64,000 nucleotides of DNA. It comes from Microbulbifer sp. VAAF005 (lineage in GTDB: Bacteria; Pseudomonadota; Gammaproteobacteria; Pseudomonadales; Cellvibrionaceae). Position numbers and translations under genes: made by a program. Below are positions 37,227-49,400 of the stretch, piece by piece. Each line of letters begins with the position of its first letter. The first letter of the stretch is position 1. The stretch is from positions 496,001-560,000 of the forward strand of contig NZ_CP120233.1 of the NCBI RefSeq assembly GCF_030012985.1. Direction: 5' to 3'. The notes below the pieces were generated by a model. The model was not told where the DNA came from and did not search any database. It saw only the letters and a program-made list of their open reading frames with translations.

Positions 37227-38976
37227 AGGCTTACCTCCATATCGGACTCAACCAAACGCCAGCCAGTAGCACGGCTGCGCTGTTGCCAAAAATGTGCATA
37301 CAGACCCTGCTGGGATAACAACTTGCGGTGATTGCCAACTTCAGCCACCGCACCTTCTTCAAGTACGATTATTTGATCCGCGTTCATAATGGTGGATAAT
37401 TGATGGGCGATCACAATGACAGTGGACCCTTGTTTTAATTGCTGCAGGGAACTGTTCAGGTACTTTTCATTGCGCGGATCGAGTGCTGCTGTTGCTTCAT
37501 CCAGTACAACAATAGGTGCAGCTTTTAATAGGGCACGGGCGATAGAAACCCGCTGGCGTTCGCCACCAGAAAGTGCAGCGCCCCCTCACCTACCTGCGTC
37601 TGCCATCCCTGGGGCAAACGCTCGATAATCTCATCCACGCCAGCCAGTTTCGCCACACGTTCCAGTTCTTCCTGACTGGCTTCGGGACAGCTCAAGCGAA
37701 TATTCGCTTCCAGGGTGTCGCTGAACAGATACACATCCTGCATAACGATAGAGATCTGCCGCATCAGGTCTTCTGTGCGCAGTTGCCGCACATCCACCCC
37801 GCCCACTTTTACCTGGCCCTGGTCGGTATCAAAAAAACGCAATAACAAACGGGTGATGGTGGTTTTACCCGAGCCTGATGCACCGACTATCGCTGTAGTG
37901 GTACCCGGAGAAACCCTAAAGGAAAGATCCTTCAATACCGGTTGCCCCGACTCGTAGCTAAAATTCACATTTGAAAATTCAACCAACCCACCCTGCTCGG
38001 TAAAAGGCTGAGATTTGGATGGCTGAGGTAGCGGCTGCTCAAAAAGAATAGCGGCCAGTCTGCGTAAATCATTACCGGCCATGCGCAGCAGACCACTGCG
38101 TCCGGCGAGTTCCGCCAGAGGACCGGTAAATCGGGCCGCCAAAGCTAGCAAAGCCACCAATTCAATAGGGGGAAGTTGTTGATTGAGCGTGAGCCAAATA
38201 CCCACGGCAATCACTGCGGCAAAGGCGAGTTGCACCATAAATCCCCCTGCAAATAAACGGGGGAAGGTCTGCCGCAACATGGAACCCGCCGCTCTGCTTT
38301 GCCCGGCAATCGCCTCTTCCAGTGGGGGATAACCGCTGACATTTTTGCCAAAAGACCTGAGTACCGCTTGGTTGCGCGCAAACTCCACCACCCGGCTACT
38401 GGCGCGAGCACCGGCAGCATCCACTTCCGTTTCCATGGCGCCTATCCACTGGGCGGACCAGCGGTGGCCGATATAAATCAGGGGCACGAACAACAAAGCG
38501 GTCAGCCCCAAGCGCCAGTCAAACCACAACATTGCCACCCCCACTGTCAGTGGAGTAACAACACCGCTGACAACAGGAGGTAACAAATGGGCAAATACGT
38601 TGGTTACCATCAAGGTTCCCCCAGTTGCGCTGCGGGATAAACGACCCACTTTTTCGGAGTTAAACCAACCCAGAGGAAGTTGAGAGAGGTGTTCACCCAG
38701 TCGATTGTGCAGAGTTTTCAAAACCAGGATGGCCAGCGCAGCCCCTTTAATGGTTTGCTGGTAACGGGCAACGCAGGCGATCGCAACAACCGAGAACAGA
38801 GCGATCAACCAAAAGCCAACCACCTGCATCTCAGAGGCCAACAGTGCACTGAGCAGAGGCACCAGAAGTGTCACCGCGATGCCCTGCAAAACCCCATAGG
38901 CGAGAAGCCATACCGCATAAATGCCAACTTCACGGCGATGCGCAGGTCCGAGAATGGCGAGCAAACTGCGAATCAT
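37223..38976 (-). CDS. ABC exporter-type half-transporter, YbtQ/PchI-like (frameshifted)
   Basis: About 584 residues after repair of one base in the C5 run at 37581-37585. An N-terminal type-I exporter membrane domain with six spans (about 1-310) is followed by a nucleotide-binding domain: Walker A GASGSGKTTITR, Q-loop SIVMQDVYLF, the signature LSGGERQRVSIARALL (restored by the repair), Walker B PIVVLDEATAALD and the H-loop in VIAHQLSTI. Without the repair the protein stops just before its signature motif. It overlaps its partner by four bases and the two should form a heterodimer. In yersiniabactin and pyochelin systems such pairs take part in uptake of the metal complex across the inner membrane. 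Confidence 0.85.
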
Positions 38977-40766
38977 GATGAGACCCCGCTAATGACCTGA
39001 GCCTCACTACTAATTGCCTCTTCATTCTTTTCCGCACTGTTGTATAAACGCCATAATTCCGCGTAGTGATTTCCCTCAGACAATAGTTGTCGATGAGTTC
39101 CGCATTCAACCAAGCGGCCACCATCCAGGACCGCAATCTGGTCAACACCGGTGATGGTGTGCAGCTTATGGGCAATCACCAGTACCGTGCGATTACGCAC
39201 CAGGCAGGATAATGCCTGCTGAATTTGAGCTTCGGACTCCGGATCGGCATGGGCTGTGGCTTCATCCAAAATCAACACAGGGGCATCTGCTAAAAGCGTC
39301 CGCGCGATACTTAAACGCTGCGCTTCTCCACCAGAAAAAAAGGCATCCTTGCCAATAACCGCCTGGTAACCTTGGGGGAAACTTAAAATTTTTTCATGGA
39401 TGCAGGCACTGCGCGCTGCATCTACCAACTCCTGGTCACTGGCATCCGGGCGCCCAAGGCGCAGGTTATCTGCCACAGTGCCAGCCAATAGCTGAGCCTC
39501 TTGAAGTACAAAGCCAACATGTCGATATAAATTGTCCGGATCTATATCACGGACATCGACGTCTCCCAGAAGCACAGCACCTTGGGCCACGTCATAAAAA
39601 CGGGGAACTAGTTTGGCCAAGGTGGATTTCCCGGCACCGGAGCTCCCCACCAAAGCTGTGATCGAGCCGGGGTGACAGCGCAAAGTAATATCGCTTAATA
39701 CCGGCCGATCCTGGGTATAGACAAAGCTGACCTGCTTAAAGAGCAGCCCTGCATCTTTGGGCTCTTTGGGTTCAGAGGTAACAGCCAGAGGCTCAACCTC
39801 CAACAATTGATCGATCCTGCCTGCGGCAGCTTTGGCTTTTTGCTGGGCGGTCAGCCCCTGACTCAAGGTGAGAATCGTCTGGGGAATCATCACAGCGATC
39901 AGCGTTGTTGCGAGAACATCAATCGGCTGAATGCCTGTATTCACCACCAGCCAAGCGCCTCCGGCCAGACTCACCAACATAATGACCGGCACCGACAGGG
40001 CCAGAGAGGTGACTGCCTCCAGACGCACAAGCGGTGTAACCCAGCTTGTATAACGGCGACTGAAATCCTCGACGGCCTGTTGATAATTCCTGTGGGCGCG
40101 ACCGGTTTGCGAGAAAACCTTGACCACCGCAATGCCGTGGACAAATTCAACAATCGCAGCACTGACCCGGCCAAAGTCCTTATCCAGCTGCTGCATTTTT
40201 TCCCCGAAACCACGCATCATCCAGGCGTAGGACACGAGGTAAATTGGCAGGGTAACTACCGCTAACAGGGCCAAGCGCCAGTCGAGCCAGAATAAGTAGC
40301 CCAAGCCCGCCAGCGGCAGTGCAAACGCAGCGGCCAACTCCACCTGATGATGCGCAACCATATGGTGGAGATCATCGAGATCATCTTGCACGGCCTTGCG
40401 GACCGCACCGGAAGTGTGCTCGCTGTACCAACCCAGAGGCACCTGCCCCAATTTCCGCACCAGGGCCCGCCGCAGTTCCGCCTGCATACGCTGGTCGGCA
40501 ATATGGGTTAACCACAAACCAATTACGGTGCAAATCCAACCCATCGCCAGCCCGGCAACTATCGCGAATACAACGGGAATAATCGCCTCGGCAATATCAC
40601 TGATATCGGGCGCAAGGAACAGGCGAGCCAACTCAACGATACCAATAAAAGGGATCAGCGAAGTGAGTGCACCACAGGCACCGAGCGCCACCCCCAGCCA
40701 CACGAGGCCAAGAAATGGACGCATCAGTTCCCGCAGGTCAGACTTTGGCAAAATTTGCTCAGCCAT
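38973..40766 (-). CDS. ABC exporter-type half-transporter, YbtP/PchH-like
   Basis: A complete 597-residue protein with six membrane spans followed by an ATPase domain: Walker A GSSGAGKSTLAK, Q-loop FVLQEAQLL, signature FSGGEAQRLSIART, Walker B PVLILDEATAHADPES and the H-loop in LVIAHKLHTI. The D-loop reads AHADP, not the usual SALD, a variation common in one half of such heterodimers. It starts directly after the second NRPS gene with no spacer and overlaps the next transporter gene by four bases. Import of the metal complex, by analogy with YbtPQ and IrtAB, is more likely than export, though the fold is exporter-type. Confidence 0.9.
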   Translation of the reverse strand: MAEQILPKSDLRELMRPFLGLVWLGVALGACGALTSLIPFIGIVELARLFLAPDISDIAEAIIPVVFAIVAGLAMGWICTVIGLWLTHIADQRMQAELRRALVRKLGQVPLGWYSEHTSGAVRKAVQDDLDDLHHMVAHHQVELAAAFALPLAGLGYLFWLDWRLALLAVVTLPIYLVSYAWMMRGFGEKMQQLDKDFGRVSAAIVEFVHGIAVVKVFSQTGRAHRNYQQAVEDFSRRYTSWVTPLVRLEAVTSLALSVPVIMLVSLAGGAWLVVNTGIQPIDVLATTLIAVMIPQTILTLSQGLTAQQKAKAAAGRIDQLLEVEPLAVTSEPKEPKDAGLLFKQVSFVYTQDRPVLSDITLRCHPGSITALVGSSGAGKSTLAKLVPRFYDVAQGAVLLGDVDVRDIDPDNLYRHVGFVLQEAQLLAGTVADNLRLGRPDASDQELVDAARSACIHEKILSFPQGYQAVIGKDAFFSGGEAQRLSIARTLLADAPVLILDEATAHADPESEAQIQQALSCLVRNRTVLVIAHKLHTITGVDQIAVLDGGRLVECGTHRQLLSEGNHYAELWRLYNSAEKNEEAISSEAQVISGVSS

Positions 40767-43700
40767 CTATTTACCCGCTTTACCGCGCTGTAATGGTTTT
40801 GCCAAATGCTCGACGACGGTGGCAACCTGCGGCGGTTCCATAACGCTAAAGTGATTGCCCGGCACATCGATTAATTCAAAATCACCCAGACAAACTTCCT
40901 GCCAATAAGGCGCAGCCATATGCCCTACGCCGGCGGTGACACCGAAGGATTGCTCTTCCTGGCAGCGCAAATACGTCATATCGCCAATATAGGGAGGAAG
41001 GTCAAAACAGGCGGCGCGCATACTGTGTCGGCACACCCGGAAAAGCCCCGGTATCATCGCGGCTTCGACCGGCACACCCGCCTGGGCAGAGGCCATTTCG
41101 GTATAACTGGCCAGGCGCTGTTCCTGGGTGAGTTGAGAGCGTTGCCGCACGGCTTCCGCTACCGCTTTAAGCCCAGCATCACCATTGAGTTCTGCCATCG
41201 CACCAGCAGGAACACGACCGTTGTGTTTCTGCATTAAGGTCTCGATCGCGCGGGAAATATCCTCGCTCTCGATATGCTCACCAAATACCGCTTTTACCGG
41301 ATCGAGATTTAGGTTGGGGGCAAAAATCGCTTCGAAAGCCAGCTCTTCATCGGTATCGACAAACATTGGGATACTGTCGATCAGGCTCAGGTCAATCACA
41401 TCGACCCCGCGCTCCAGCAATCTCCGCGAAACTTCCGTCGCCAGCAGACCACCCAGGCAGTAACCAATTAACTGGCAGCGCTGGTAGCCCTCGTCAATTA
41501 TTCGCTGGGCGTAATCGTCGGCGGTGCGCTCGATTAATTCTTTTGCATCAATCGACAAATACTCTTCCGTATTCGCTACCGCAATCCCAAATACTGGACC
41601 CAGATCTTGAGCCGCAAGCGCTTTGCCCAAGTGCTGGAAATAATCCAGGGTACCCAGGGCTGCATGGAACATAATCCGTACCGGCGCCCCTTCTTTAGAT
41701 GCCCCTTTACCCTCGCCTATATGACTGAAAGGGAACATCAAGGAATTGCTGCCCTCTCGGGTAGTGGCAACCAAAGTGTCGCTCTCAGTATCTTCCTGCC
41801 CCTCGGCAACAGCATCCGGCTCAACTCTCAGGGCTCTGGCCAATGCAGCAACCGTTGGTCCGTTGAGCATGTGGCGCAACAAGGCGTCGTAAGTGAAAGG
41901 TTTCGCTTCCGGAATTTCTTCCAGCAATCGCCCTGCAACCCGCGCCATAATCAGCGAGTCACCACCGAGATCAAAAAAGCTATCCTGGCGGCCGACATTA
42001 TCGAGACCCAACGCATTCGCCCAAAGTTTGCACAGAGCAGTTTCCAGTGGGTCCATTTGCTCTGAGTTCGCAGCCTCTTGCGTATCCCCCGTTGCTGGAC
42101 GCCAACCAGCCAGCTTTTTGCGATCGATCTTGCCATTGGCGGTGAGCGGTAGCTGATCGAGAACTTGCAAATGTGCGGGCACCATATGTGCGGGCAACCG
42201 ATTCGCTAAAAAGTCCCGCAGTGTCCTGGCACTCAAATCCTGTCTGTCAGTTTTCATCTGCGCGGCCAGTAGATTCATGCCGAAGGCAGACAAAGGATGG
42301 TCATCTTCAGGCAGGGAAAGAATCTGTCCGGCTCCATTGGCTTTCAACAGCGACTGCCATTTCCCGATAGAAAGGAACTTGGTCGCACCACAAGCGCGAT
42401 CATCACCCGCCGGGTCCATCATAAAGCCCTGGGTAAGTAAGATATGGGCGTGATCCACCGTTGGCTCAGTCAGGATTAACCAGCCTCCGGGTGCCAGTAA
42501 CTCCACAACACTGGCAATAGCCGCCTCTGGATCTCGGGTACTGTTGAGCATACCTGCACACAAAATGACATCTGCGCTATTAGGAGCCAAACCCTGGGCG
42601 CGATAGTCGGTATTGAGATCCATTAATCCAAAGCGTACCCAAGGCCACTCTTTAAATTGGCGGCGAGCCTCAGTCAGGAAAAATGCGGTCATGTCAGTGA
42701 ATAGATAATCGACGTCATATCCATCCAACATAGGAATAACAGAAGCGCTGGTAGCCCCTGTGCCCGCACCCAGCTCAAGAACCCTTAACCCTCTATCGCT
42801 CTGGGCGGCAATACGGTTAATTAATGCGGCAGCGGCGGCATTGTTATAGCGGGCGATAAGATCATCTCGATAGAGAGCCAAAGCCACCTGCTGGTCGCCT
42901 TGGGGGAACAACAACTCAAATGGGTTTTGTTGATTCGCTAATAACTGCGGTAATAACTCGATATGATCCCGGTGATATTGCAGGAATTCCCGATTACAAA
43001 AGCTGCTTTCAATCCCCTGCTCAACTCGCTTCCACACAGCATCAACAGCGGAAGCATCAATTTCTTGGGTTCGCGTGTATTTTTCCTCAGTACTGGAGCT
43101 GGCAGTGGATAAGCTGAGCAGCTTTGCGTTAACGAGAAGGTCCAACCAACGACGCACTAACCAGTGATGCTTTTCATGTACTTTGGCTAAGGAGAGAACT
43201 TCTTCTGAACTATATCCCTGCTCACAATTTGTAAACGCCCCTAATTCCACCAGACCGTGAAGCATCGATAACAGGGATGCATTTTCAAGTGCCTGGACAT
43301 AATCGCCGACACTGACAGCTTCTGGCTCACCAGCCTGATAGTGCGCAAACTGACGCACTGAATTTACCAGCTCGGGATCAATAGTCGCCGGTTCTGCATC
43401 ATCTAAGCGACGGCTTTCCACAAAACCCAACAGATTTAAATCCGCTCGCGAGTCTCCCTCTTTCTTTTCAATCACCGTCGCCGCTGTTGACACTGCGGGG
43501 TGGGCCAGCAATGCAGACTCCACTTCTCCCAGCTCAATACGGTGTCCGCGAATTTTTACCTGTCCGTCTTCACGGCCCAGGAACTCGAGTTCACCACCGG
43601 GTAAATAGCGGCCCAAGTCACCAGTGCGGTAAAGGCGCTGGCCATCCACCGGATGAGAAAAGAACTTCTGTTCAGAGAGCGCCGCATCACCGAGATAACC

Positions 43701-46352
43701 ATCGGCCAATCCGAGGCCAGTAATCATCAGCTCACCCGCTACCCACACAGGGGCATCGCGCAATTGGCTATCCAATACCCTGAAGCCCTGGTTCGTCAGC
43801 GGCACGCCATAGGGAATACTGGTCCAAGCAGAGTCGACCCGATCAATACGGTGATAATTGGACCAAATCGCAGCTTCTGTAGCCCCACCCATACCGATCA
43901 GGTCGAGTGCTGGCACATGGCGCCGGATATGTTCCGGTAAAGTAACCGGAATCCAGTCTCCCGACAGCATTGCCAATCGCCAATCAGACAATGGACGAGG
44001 CTCTGTATCCAAATAGGTAGCCAGCATTTGTAACTGCGCAGGAACAGAGTTCCACAATGTCACCCGGTGCTCATCCATGACCTCCGCCCAGTGCGAAGGG
44101 TCTGCGCCACGGGCTGGATCGGTCAATACCAAAGTCGCACCCACTGCCAAGGGGCCGAAAATATCGTAGACCGACAAATCAAAACTGAGTTGAGCCAAAC
44201 CCAAAATGCGATCGCCCGGGCCCACCTCGAAACGGCGATTAATATCCAGCACCGTATTCAAAGCGGCCCGATGATTAATCATCACGCCTTTGGGATCGCC
44301 GGTAGAACCGGACGTATAGATAACGTAAGCGAGCTGCTCCGGGTCACCGTTGCTGGCCACCGGAATTTCAGTTTCAGGAGCCAGGCTATCGACACTGATC
44401 ACCTGCACTTCTGACGGCCACTGAACTTGGCTGGCGAGGTCACTGAGTGTCAGGACATATTCCGCCTCTGCACTGAGCAACAATTTATTGAGGCGTATTT
44501 CCGGTTGTGCCGCATCCAGTGGCAAATAGATACCACCGGCCAAAAGCACACCGAGGGTCGCCGCTATTTGCTCTCGCCCTTTCGGCATTGCAATAGCAAC
44601 GCGGCCACCCAGCTGGAAACCTTCTTTAGCCAGGGCTTTGGCGATGCCCGCCGCTTTTTTTGCCAGGTCGCCATAACTCACACTGCCATTGCAATCAATA
44701 ATGGCGATAGCTTCCGGCGTCGCCGCTGCCTGGGCAAAAATGCCCTGATGCAATAACTCTGAAGGAACAGGTCCATCGGTCTGATTAACCTGATGCCTCT
44801 CCTGTTGCTGCCACTCGGGTAAAGAAACTGGAGATTTACTAAGCCATTGCCCGTCGCCGCCAGCGGCAAGCTCATTCAATAAGCCGGTAAAGACCGCGAA
44901 CATATCCTCCACCAGGCCCGATGGAAAAACACCCTGGCGCACGTCCCAGTTAATTTCCAGACCATCGGCATCGTCCCTTACCTGGCAATCCAGGGTGACT
45001 TGCGGTGTCTGGGTAATTCCCCTGCCGGACTTTCTACCGCTAGCGGGTTTTTCGGTATCTCCCAGACCAATAGCACTGGTAAATACCACCGGCATCAATG
45101 CGGCCTCGGGTCCTCGCGCACGTGACATTTCCCGCAGTACTTCCACACCGGAGAACAAGCGGTGATCAATATCACTGAACAACTGTTCGCCAATGCCTGC
45201 CGCCCAATCGCGAAAGGTTTTTCCATTGGAATCACCAATCGCCAACACACTGACCGAAGTAAAATCACCAATCAGCTGGTTAACCTGAGGGTGTAAGGGC
45301 AATCGATTCAATAATGTAAGACTCAGGCTGAAGCGTGGCTGACGACTCCAACGCTGCAATACCGCGGCGTAGGCAGCCAGTACGGCAACTGATGCGGTCA
45401 GTCCAGCAGCACCAGCTCGTTGCTTCAGTTTCTGCCAATGGGTAATATCCAGGCGGTAGTGATGGCGATTAAAGCGCACAGATTCCGCTTCTGAGGCTGG
45501 CGGCAATACCGGTAGCTCAGGTGCTGCCGGCAGTTGATCGAGGCGGTCCAACCAATAGCGACGATCGTTTTGGTAGCCTTGGCTGTCCAGTAGACTCCGT
45601 TCGGCCAGTAGGTAATCGCGAAAATCAATTTCCAGTGCAGGTAGGGAGGCACCGGGATTCGCTAGCAGAGTATCAAGCTCGCTGAACAGTATGCCCGCAC
45701 TGGCCCAGTCTGCGATCAGTGCATCCATAGAGAAATGTACGATATGTCCTTTATCCGTGCGGGTATGGCGCAGCTCGAACATCGGCCACTCACCAATGGT
45801 GTACACACGGTGGTCCAGTTCATCTCTCACCGATTTAAGGGCGAGCTCCAGGGCTTCCTCATCCATGCCGGTGAGGTCCTGACTGATCATCTGGTAGTGC
45901 GGCACTTCCTGGAGGACCCGCTGATATCCCTCCTGCTCAATAACCGCCCTCAACATAGGGTGACGCTCAATCAGCTGGTTCCAGGCTTCCTGCAAACCTT
46001 TTGGGTTTAATCCGGGATATTCCAGCTCCAGGTAACCGTGACAGGCAACGCCACCATAGCCAAATGCATTTTGCCGCCCCAACAAATAGGCAGTCTGTAC
46101 ATCGGTTAAAGGGAAAGGCTCATGCCGATTTTCTGTGTCGGCCTCGACCACCACCCCCAAACCAGAGTCATTGCCAGCGCCTGATTGAGCAGCGTTTAAT
46201 ATTTCAATAATTTGTAACTTATGCTCCCGTAACCTTTGCTTGTGCTGCTCGGTCAGCAGGCCTTTGGCTGCGCGGAAACGCAATTGTTCAGACTCGGTCC
46301 AAAGTTCAACCCCAAGCCCTTGTAGTTCGTCGATCAGTTCCATAGCCGTCAT
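40767..46352 (-). CDS. NRPS, PchF-like: TubC docking-Cy-A(Cys)-MT-PCP-TE
   Basis: A 1861-residue terminating module. It starts with a TubC-type docking domain (ELIDELQGLGVELWTESEQL). The heterocyclisation domain has the signature D-ALIA-D-WA-S, used for peptide bond formation and ring closure of cysteine. In the adenylation domain I read the pocket code as DLYNMSMIWK, a cysteine code. A methyltransferase (LRVLELGAGTGATS, near 42770) is inserted before the A10 motif TANGKIDRKKL. The carrier serine is in LGGDSLIMA. The thioesterase (about 40800-41750) has GYCLGGLLA where GxSxG is usual, so the nucleophile is probably Cys. It releases the finished chain. The 48-base gap from the upstream NRPS suggests joint translation. 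No frame errors occur in this gene. Confidence 0.93.
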   Translation of the reverse strand: MTAMELIDELQGLGVELWTESEQLRFRAAKGLLTEQHKQRLREHKLQIIEILNAAQSGAGNDSGLGVVVEADTENRHEPFPLTDVQTAYLLGRQNAFGYGGVACHGYLELEYPGLNPKGLQEAWNQLIERHPMLRAVIEQEGYQRVLQEVPHYQMISQDLTGMDEEALELALKSVRDELDHRVYTIGEWPMFELRHTRTDKGHIVHFSMDALIADWASAGILFSELDTLLANPGASLPALEIDFRDYLLAERSLLDSQGYQNDRRYWLDRLDQLPAAPELPVLPPASEAESVRFNRHHYRLDITHWQKLKQRAGAAGLTASVAVLAAYAAVLQRWSRQPRFSLSLTLLNRLPLHPQVNQLIGDFTSVSVLAIGDSNGKTFRDWAAGIGEQLFSDIDHRLFSGVEVLREMSRARGPEAALMPVVFTSAIGLGDTEKPASGRKSGRGITQTPQVTLDCQVRDDADGLEINWDVRQGVFPSGLVEDMFAVFTGLLNELAAGGDGQWLSKSPVSLPEWQQQERHQVNQTDGPVPSELLHQGIFAQAAATPEAIAIIDCNGSVSYGDLAKKAAGIAKALAKEGFQLGGRVAIAMPKGREQIAATLGVLLAGGIYLPLDAAQPEIRLNKLLLSAEAEYVLTLSDLASQVQWPSEVQVISVDSLAPETEIPVASNGDPEQLAYVIYTSGSTGDPKGVMINHRAALNTVLDINRRFEVGPGDRILGLAQLSFDLSVYDIFGPLAVGATLVLTDPARGADPSHWAEVMDEHRVTLWNSVPAQLQMLATYLDTEPRPLSDWRLAMLSGDWIPVTLPEHIRRHVPALDLIGMGGATEAAIWSNYHRIDRVDSAWTSIPYGVPLTNQGFRVLDSQLRDAPVWVAGELMITGLGLADGYLGDAALSEQKFFSHPVDGQRLYRTGDLGRYLPGGELEFLGREDGQVKIRGHRIELGEVESALLAHPAVSTAATVIEKKEGDSRADLNLLGFVESRRLDDAEPATIDPELVNSVRQFAHYQAGEPEAVSVGDYVQALENASLLSMLHGLVELGAFTNCEQGYSSEEVLSLAKVHEKHHWLVRRWLDLLVNAKLLSLSTASSSTEEKYTRTQEIDASAVDAVWKRVEQGIESSFCNREFLQYHRDHIELLPQLLANQQNPFELLFPQGDQQVALALYRDDLIARYNNAAAAALINRIAAQSDRGLRVLELGAGTGATSASVIPMLDGYDVDYLFTDMTAFFLTEARRQFKEWPWVRFGLMDLNTDYRAQGLAPNSADVILCAGMLNSTRDPEAAIASVVELLAPGGWLILTEPTVDHAHILLTQGFMMDPAGDDRACGATKFLSIGKWQSLLKANGAGQILSLPEDDHPLSAFGMNLLAAQMKTDRQDLSARTLRDFLANRLPAHMVPAHLQVLDQLPLTANGKIDRKKLAGWRPATGDTQEAANSEQMDPLETALCKLWANALGLDNVGRQDSFFDLGGDSLIMARVAGRLLEEIPEAKPFTYDALLRHMLNGPTVAALARALRVEPDAVAEGQEDTESDTLVATTREGSNSLMFPFSHIGEGKGASKEGAPVRIMFHAALGTLDYFQHLGKALAAQDLGPVFGIAVANTEEYLSIDAKELIERTADDYAQRIIDEGYQRCQLIGYCLGGLLATEVSRRLLERGVDVIDLSLIDSIPMFVDTDEELAFEAIFAPNLNLDPVKAVFGEHIESEDISRAIETLMQKHNGRVPAGAMAELNGDAGLKAVAEAVRQRSQLTQEQRLASYTEMASAQAGVPVEAAMIPGLFRVCRHSMRAACFDLPPYIGDMTYLRCQEEQSFGVTAGVGHMAAPYWQEVCLGDFELIDVPGNHFSVMEPPQVATVVEHLAKPLQRGKAGK

Positions 46353-46400
46353 GGGGTTAAAACTCCGTCCAATCGCTGAAAAATAATTTACTTATCAAAT

Positions 46401-49400
46401 TCATATCACGCCCTCTTCCACCATATCCGCATCAATATCCACTGGCGGTTCCATTGTGCTTAGGGCACCGGCAACATCTGCCAGTCTCGGAGAGGCAAAT
46501 AAATGTCTGAGGGGAAGGAGCAAACGGTGCTGCTGTTTTAGGCGGTCAATAAACCGGGTTGCCAATAAACTATCGCCACCCAATTCAAAGAAATTTTGAT
46601 CGCGGTTTATTACGGGCAGGCTAAGAAGCTCTTGCCAAATCTGGGCTACCAGACGCTCGTTATCCGTCACCAGTTCAGCCGCTTTTTCCTGTTGCGGTTT
46701 TTCCACCGCATTCACGAGTTTTAATACTGAAGCCCGATCCAATTTGCCGTTTGCACTTAGGGGCATTTCCGGCAAAGTCACTATGAAATCCGGAACCATG
46801 TAGGAAGGCAGGTAACAGCGAAGATACTCGCGTAAGTCATCAGTACTAAAAGTTGAAGGACATTCAGGTTTGAGCACAACGGCAGCGACCAGCTGTTGTT
46901 CTTCTGTGGCCAGCACCAGGGCGCGCTGCACAAACATCTGACGATTAAATACGGTTTCGATTTCACCCAGCTCTATGCGATGGCCACGGACCTTGACCTG
47001 GCAATCGGCGCGCCCCAAAAATTCCAGGCATCCATTCGGCCAGTAGCGTCCAAGATCCCCTGTGCGATACCAGCGCTCACCATCGACCCTAACAAAGCGC
47101 GCTTCAGTCAACTCGGGAGCCGCGCGATAGCCCATGGCGACTCCGTCACCGCCAATCCACAGCTCACCCGTTGTCCAGTCAGGGCAGTCGCGCCTCTGGG
47201 CATCCATTACCCTGAATTTCTGGTTAGCCAGGGGGTACCCGTAGGGGATCGAGTGCCAGCTTGGGTCAACGTCTATAACTTCAAAACTGTTGGACCAAAT
47301 AGAAGCTTCCGTGGCGCCCCCCAGTGCGATAAAACGGCAATCGGGCTGTATTTGTTTTAATCGCTGGGGTAAATCCAGGCCAATCCAATCGCCGGAATTT
47401 AATACCAAACGCAAATTGCCAGGCGGTGTACCGGCACCGACAGTGAGTAACATGTCCAGTAGTGCCGGTACCGTATTCCAGATGGTGACGCCGTAGTGAC
47501 ATACCCATTGATGCCAGCGCTCGGCATCCCGTCGGTCCTCTTCTTCAATCAATACCAGCGCACCACCGACCGATAGCAGTCCGAAAATATCGTAAACAGA
47601 GAGGTCAAAATCCAGGGCTGAAATGGCCAGTACACGATCATTTTCATCAACAGAGAAACGTTCGTTGATATCCGCAATGGTATTCCAGGCGGCACCATGA
47701 CTAATTTCGACGCCCTTGGGTTCACCTGTGGAGCCGGAAGTGAAAATGATATAAGCCAGTTGCTCAGCTTCTGTTGCAATAGGCTCATCTATAGGAGCGA
47801 ACTGTTTGGCCTGTTGAATTGCACTTTGGTCGAGCACCACTTTTACATCGGCACGGCGCAACATTGACTCACGCCTCGCCTGCGGTTGATCGATACCGAC
47901 AGGTAAATAAGTGGCTCCCGCTGCGAGTACGCCCAAAACAGCGGCAATCTGGTCGGGTCCTTTCGGCAGGTTAACGGCCACCACCTCGGCAGGTGAAACC
48001 TGGCTTTCCAATAACCAGGCAGCGATACGCAAAGCACGTTCTGCCAGAACGCCATAACTCAGAGAATTATCGTCTCCCCAATATAAGGCGATATTGTCGG
48101 GATTTGCTTTTGCCCGCTGGAAAAATCGCTGCGACAAATTATCCGTTGGGTCAATTGCGGTACGCTTTTCAAGCTGGGTTCTCAGTTCCCGTTGAGCCTT
48201 GGGTAATAAATCAGGCGGTGTGGAATCCCATTCAGCGTCACCCGCCCATTGGAGTAAGCCGATATAGGCCTGGAACATTTCCGCGCACATCCCCTCAGGG
48301 AAAAGCGCTTCGACCACATCCCAATTTAAGAAAACGCCTCCCTCGACTTCGACCACCTGGTGATCCAACCAGACTTGCGGCGTTTGTGTCAGGGCCCAGA
48401 TGGGTTCCCGCAGAGGCCCATCCTCCGGTGCCGCTGTGCCACCGGGAATACCCAGTGCACTGGTGAAAACCACGGGCATTGTGGCTTCCGCGTCGCTCTG
48501 CCGGCGGGCTAATTCCCGCATCAGGCTTACACTGGAAATTTCGCGATGTTCCAGGGCCGCGCCAACTTCCCCTTGTATTTTTCGCGCTCTTGCCAACCAA
48601 CTGTCGCTGGCTTCTGGCCAGTAACCCACCAGGGTCAAAGAGGTAAAGTCGCCCATTACCCGATAAATATCCGGGTGAACCTCACGGCGGTCGAATAAGG
48701 TAAGGTTCAGGCTCAAATCAGGGCGACTGCTCCAGCGGCTAAGCACTTCGGCAAATGCAGTTAGAAGCAGACTCGAAGGCGTGATTCCCTGTTCAGCAGC
48801 ACGTGCAACCAGGCTTTGCCAGGTACTCTTGTCGATATGCTGTTGATGACGCACGAAATGCGGCCGTTCAATGGATGCCGGCTCCCGAATAATGGGTAAT
48901 TGGGGCGCGGGGGTAGCTCTGATAATTTGTGCTGCCAAAATGTTTTTGCGGCAGCCAGGGGACCTTCTTCAAGATCACTATCAAATACCGCGGTAGTTTG
49001 CGGCAACACATTGCGCACATAGTCGCGGAAAGATAGATCGATTGCAGGTAGATCAGTTTCAGGGCTCTGATAGAGGATATTTAACTCTCGGTAAAACAGC
49101 AGAATACTGAAAGCGTCGAGAATTAAATTATCCAACCCGATAGCCAATCGGGTATTGCGCTCACAGCGCACTGCACGGACATCAAACAGCGGCCATCGGC
49201 TTGGCTCAAACACCTGCTCCGCGCACTCCTGTCGCAGTTGCGCAAAAGCAGAAGTTGGATCGCTGTCTACGTCTGTAACATCAATGGAAAATCTCGGCAC
49301 ATCGGCAAGGACGCGCTGTCGACCTTCGCTGTCGAATACAGCCCGCAGCATTTCATGGCGGGTAATCATCGTGTTTAGCGCAGATTCCAAACGCTCCAGA

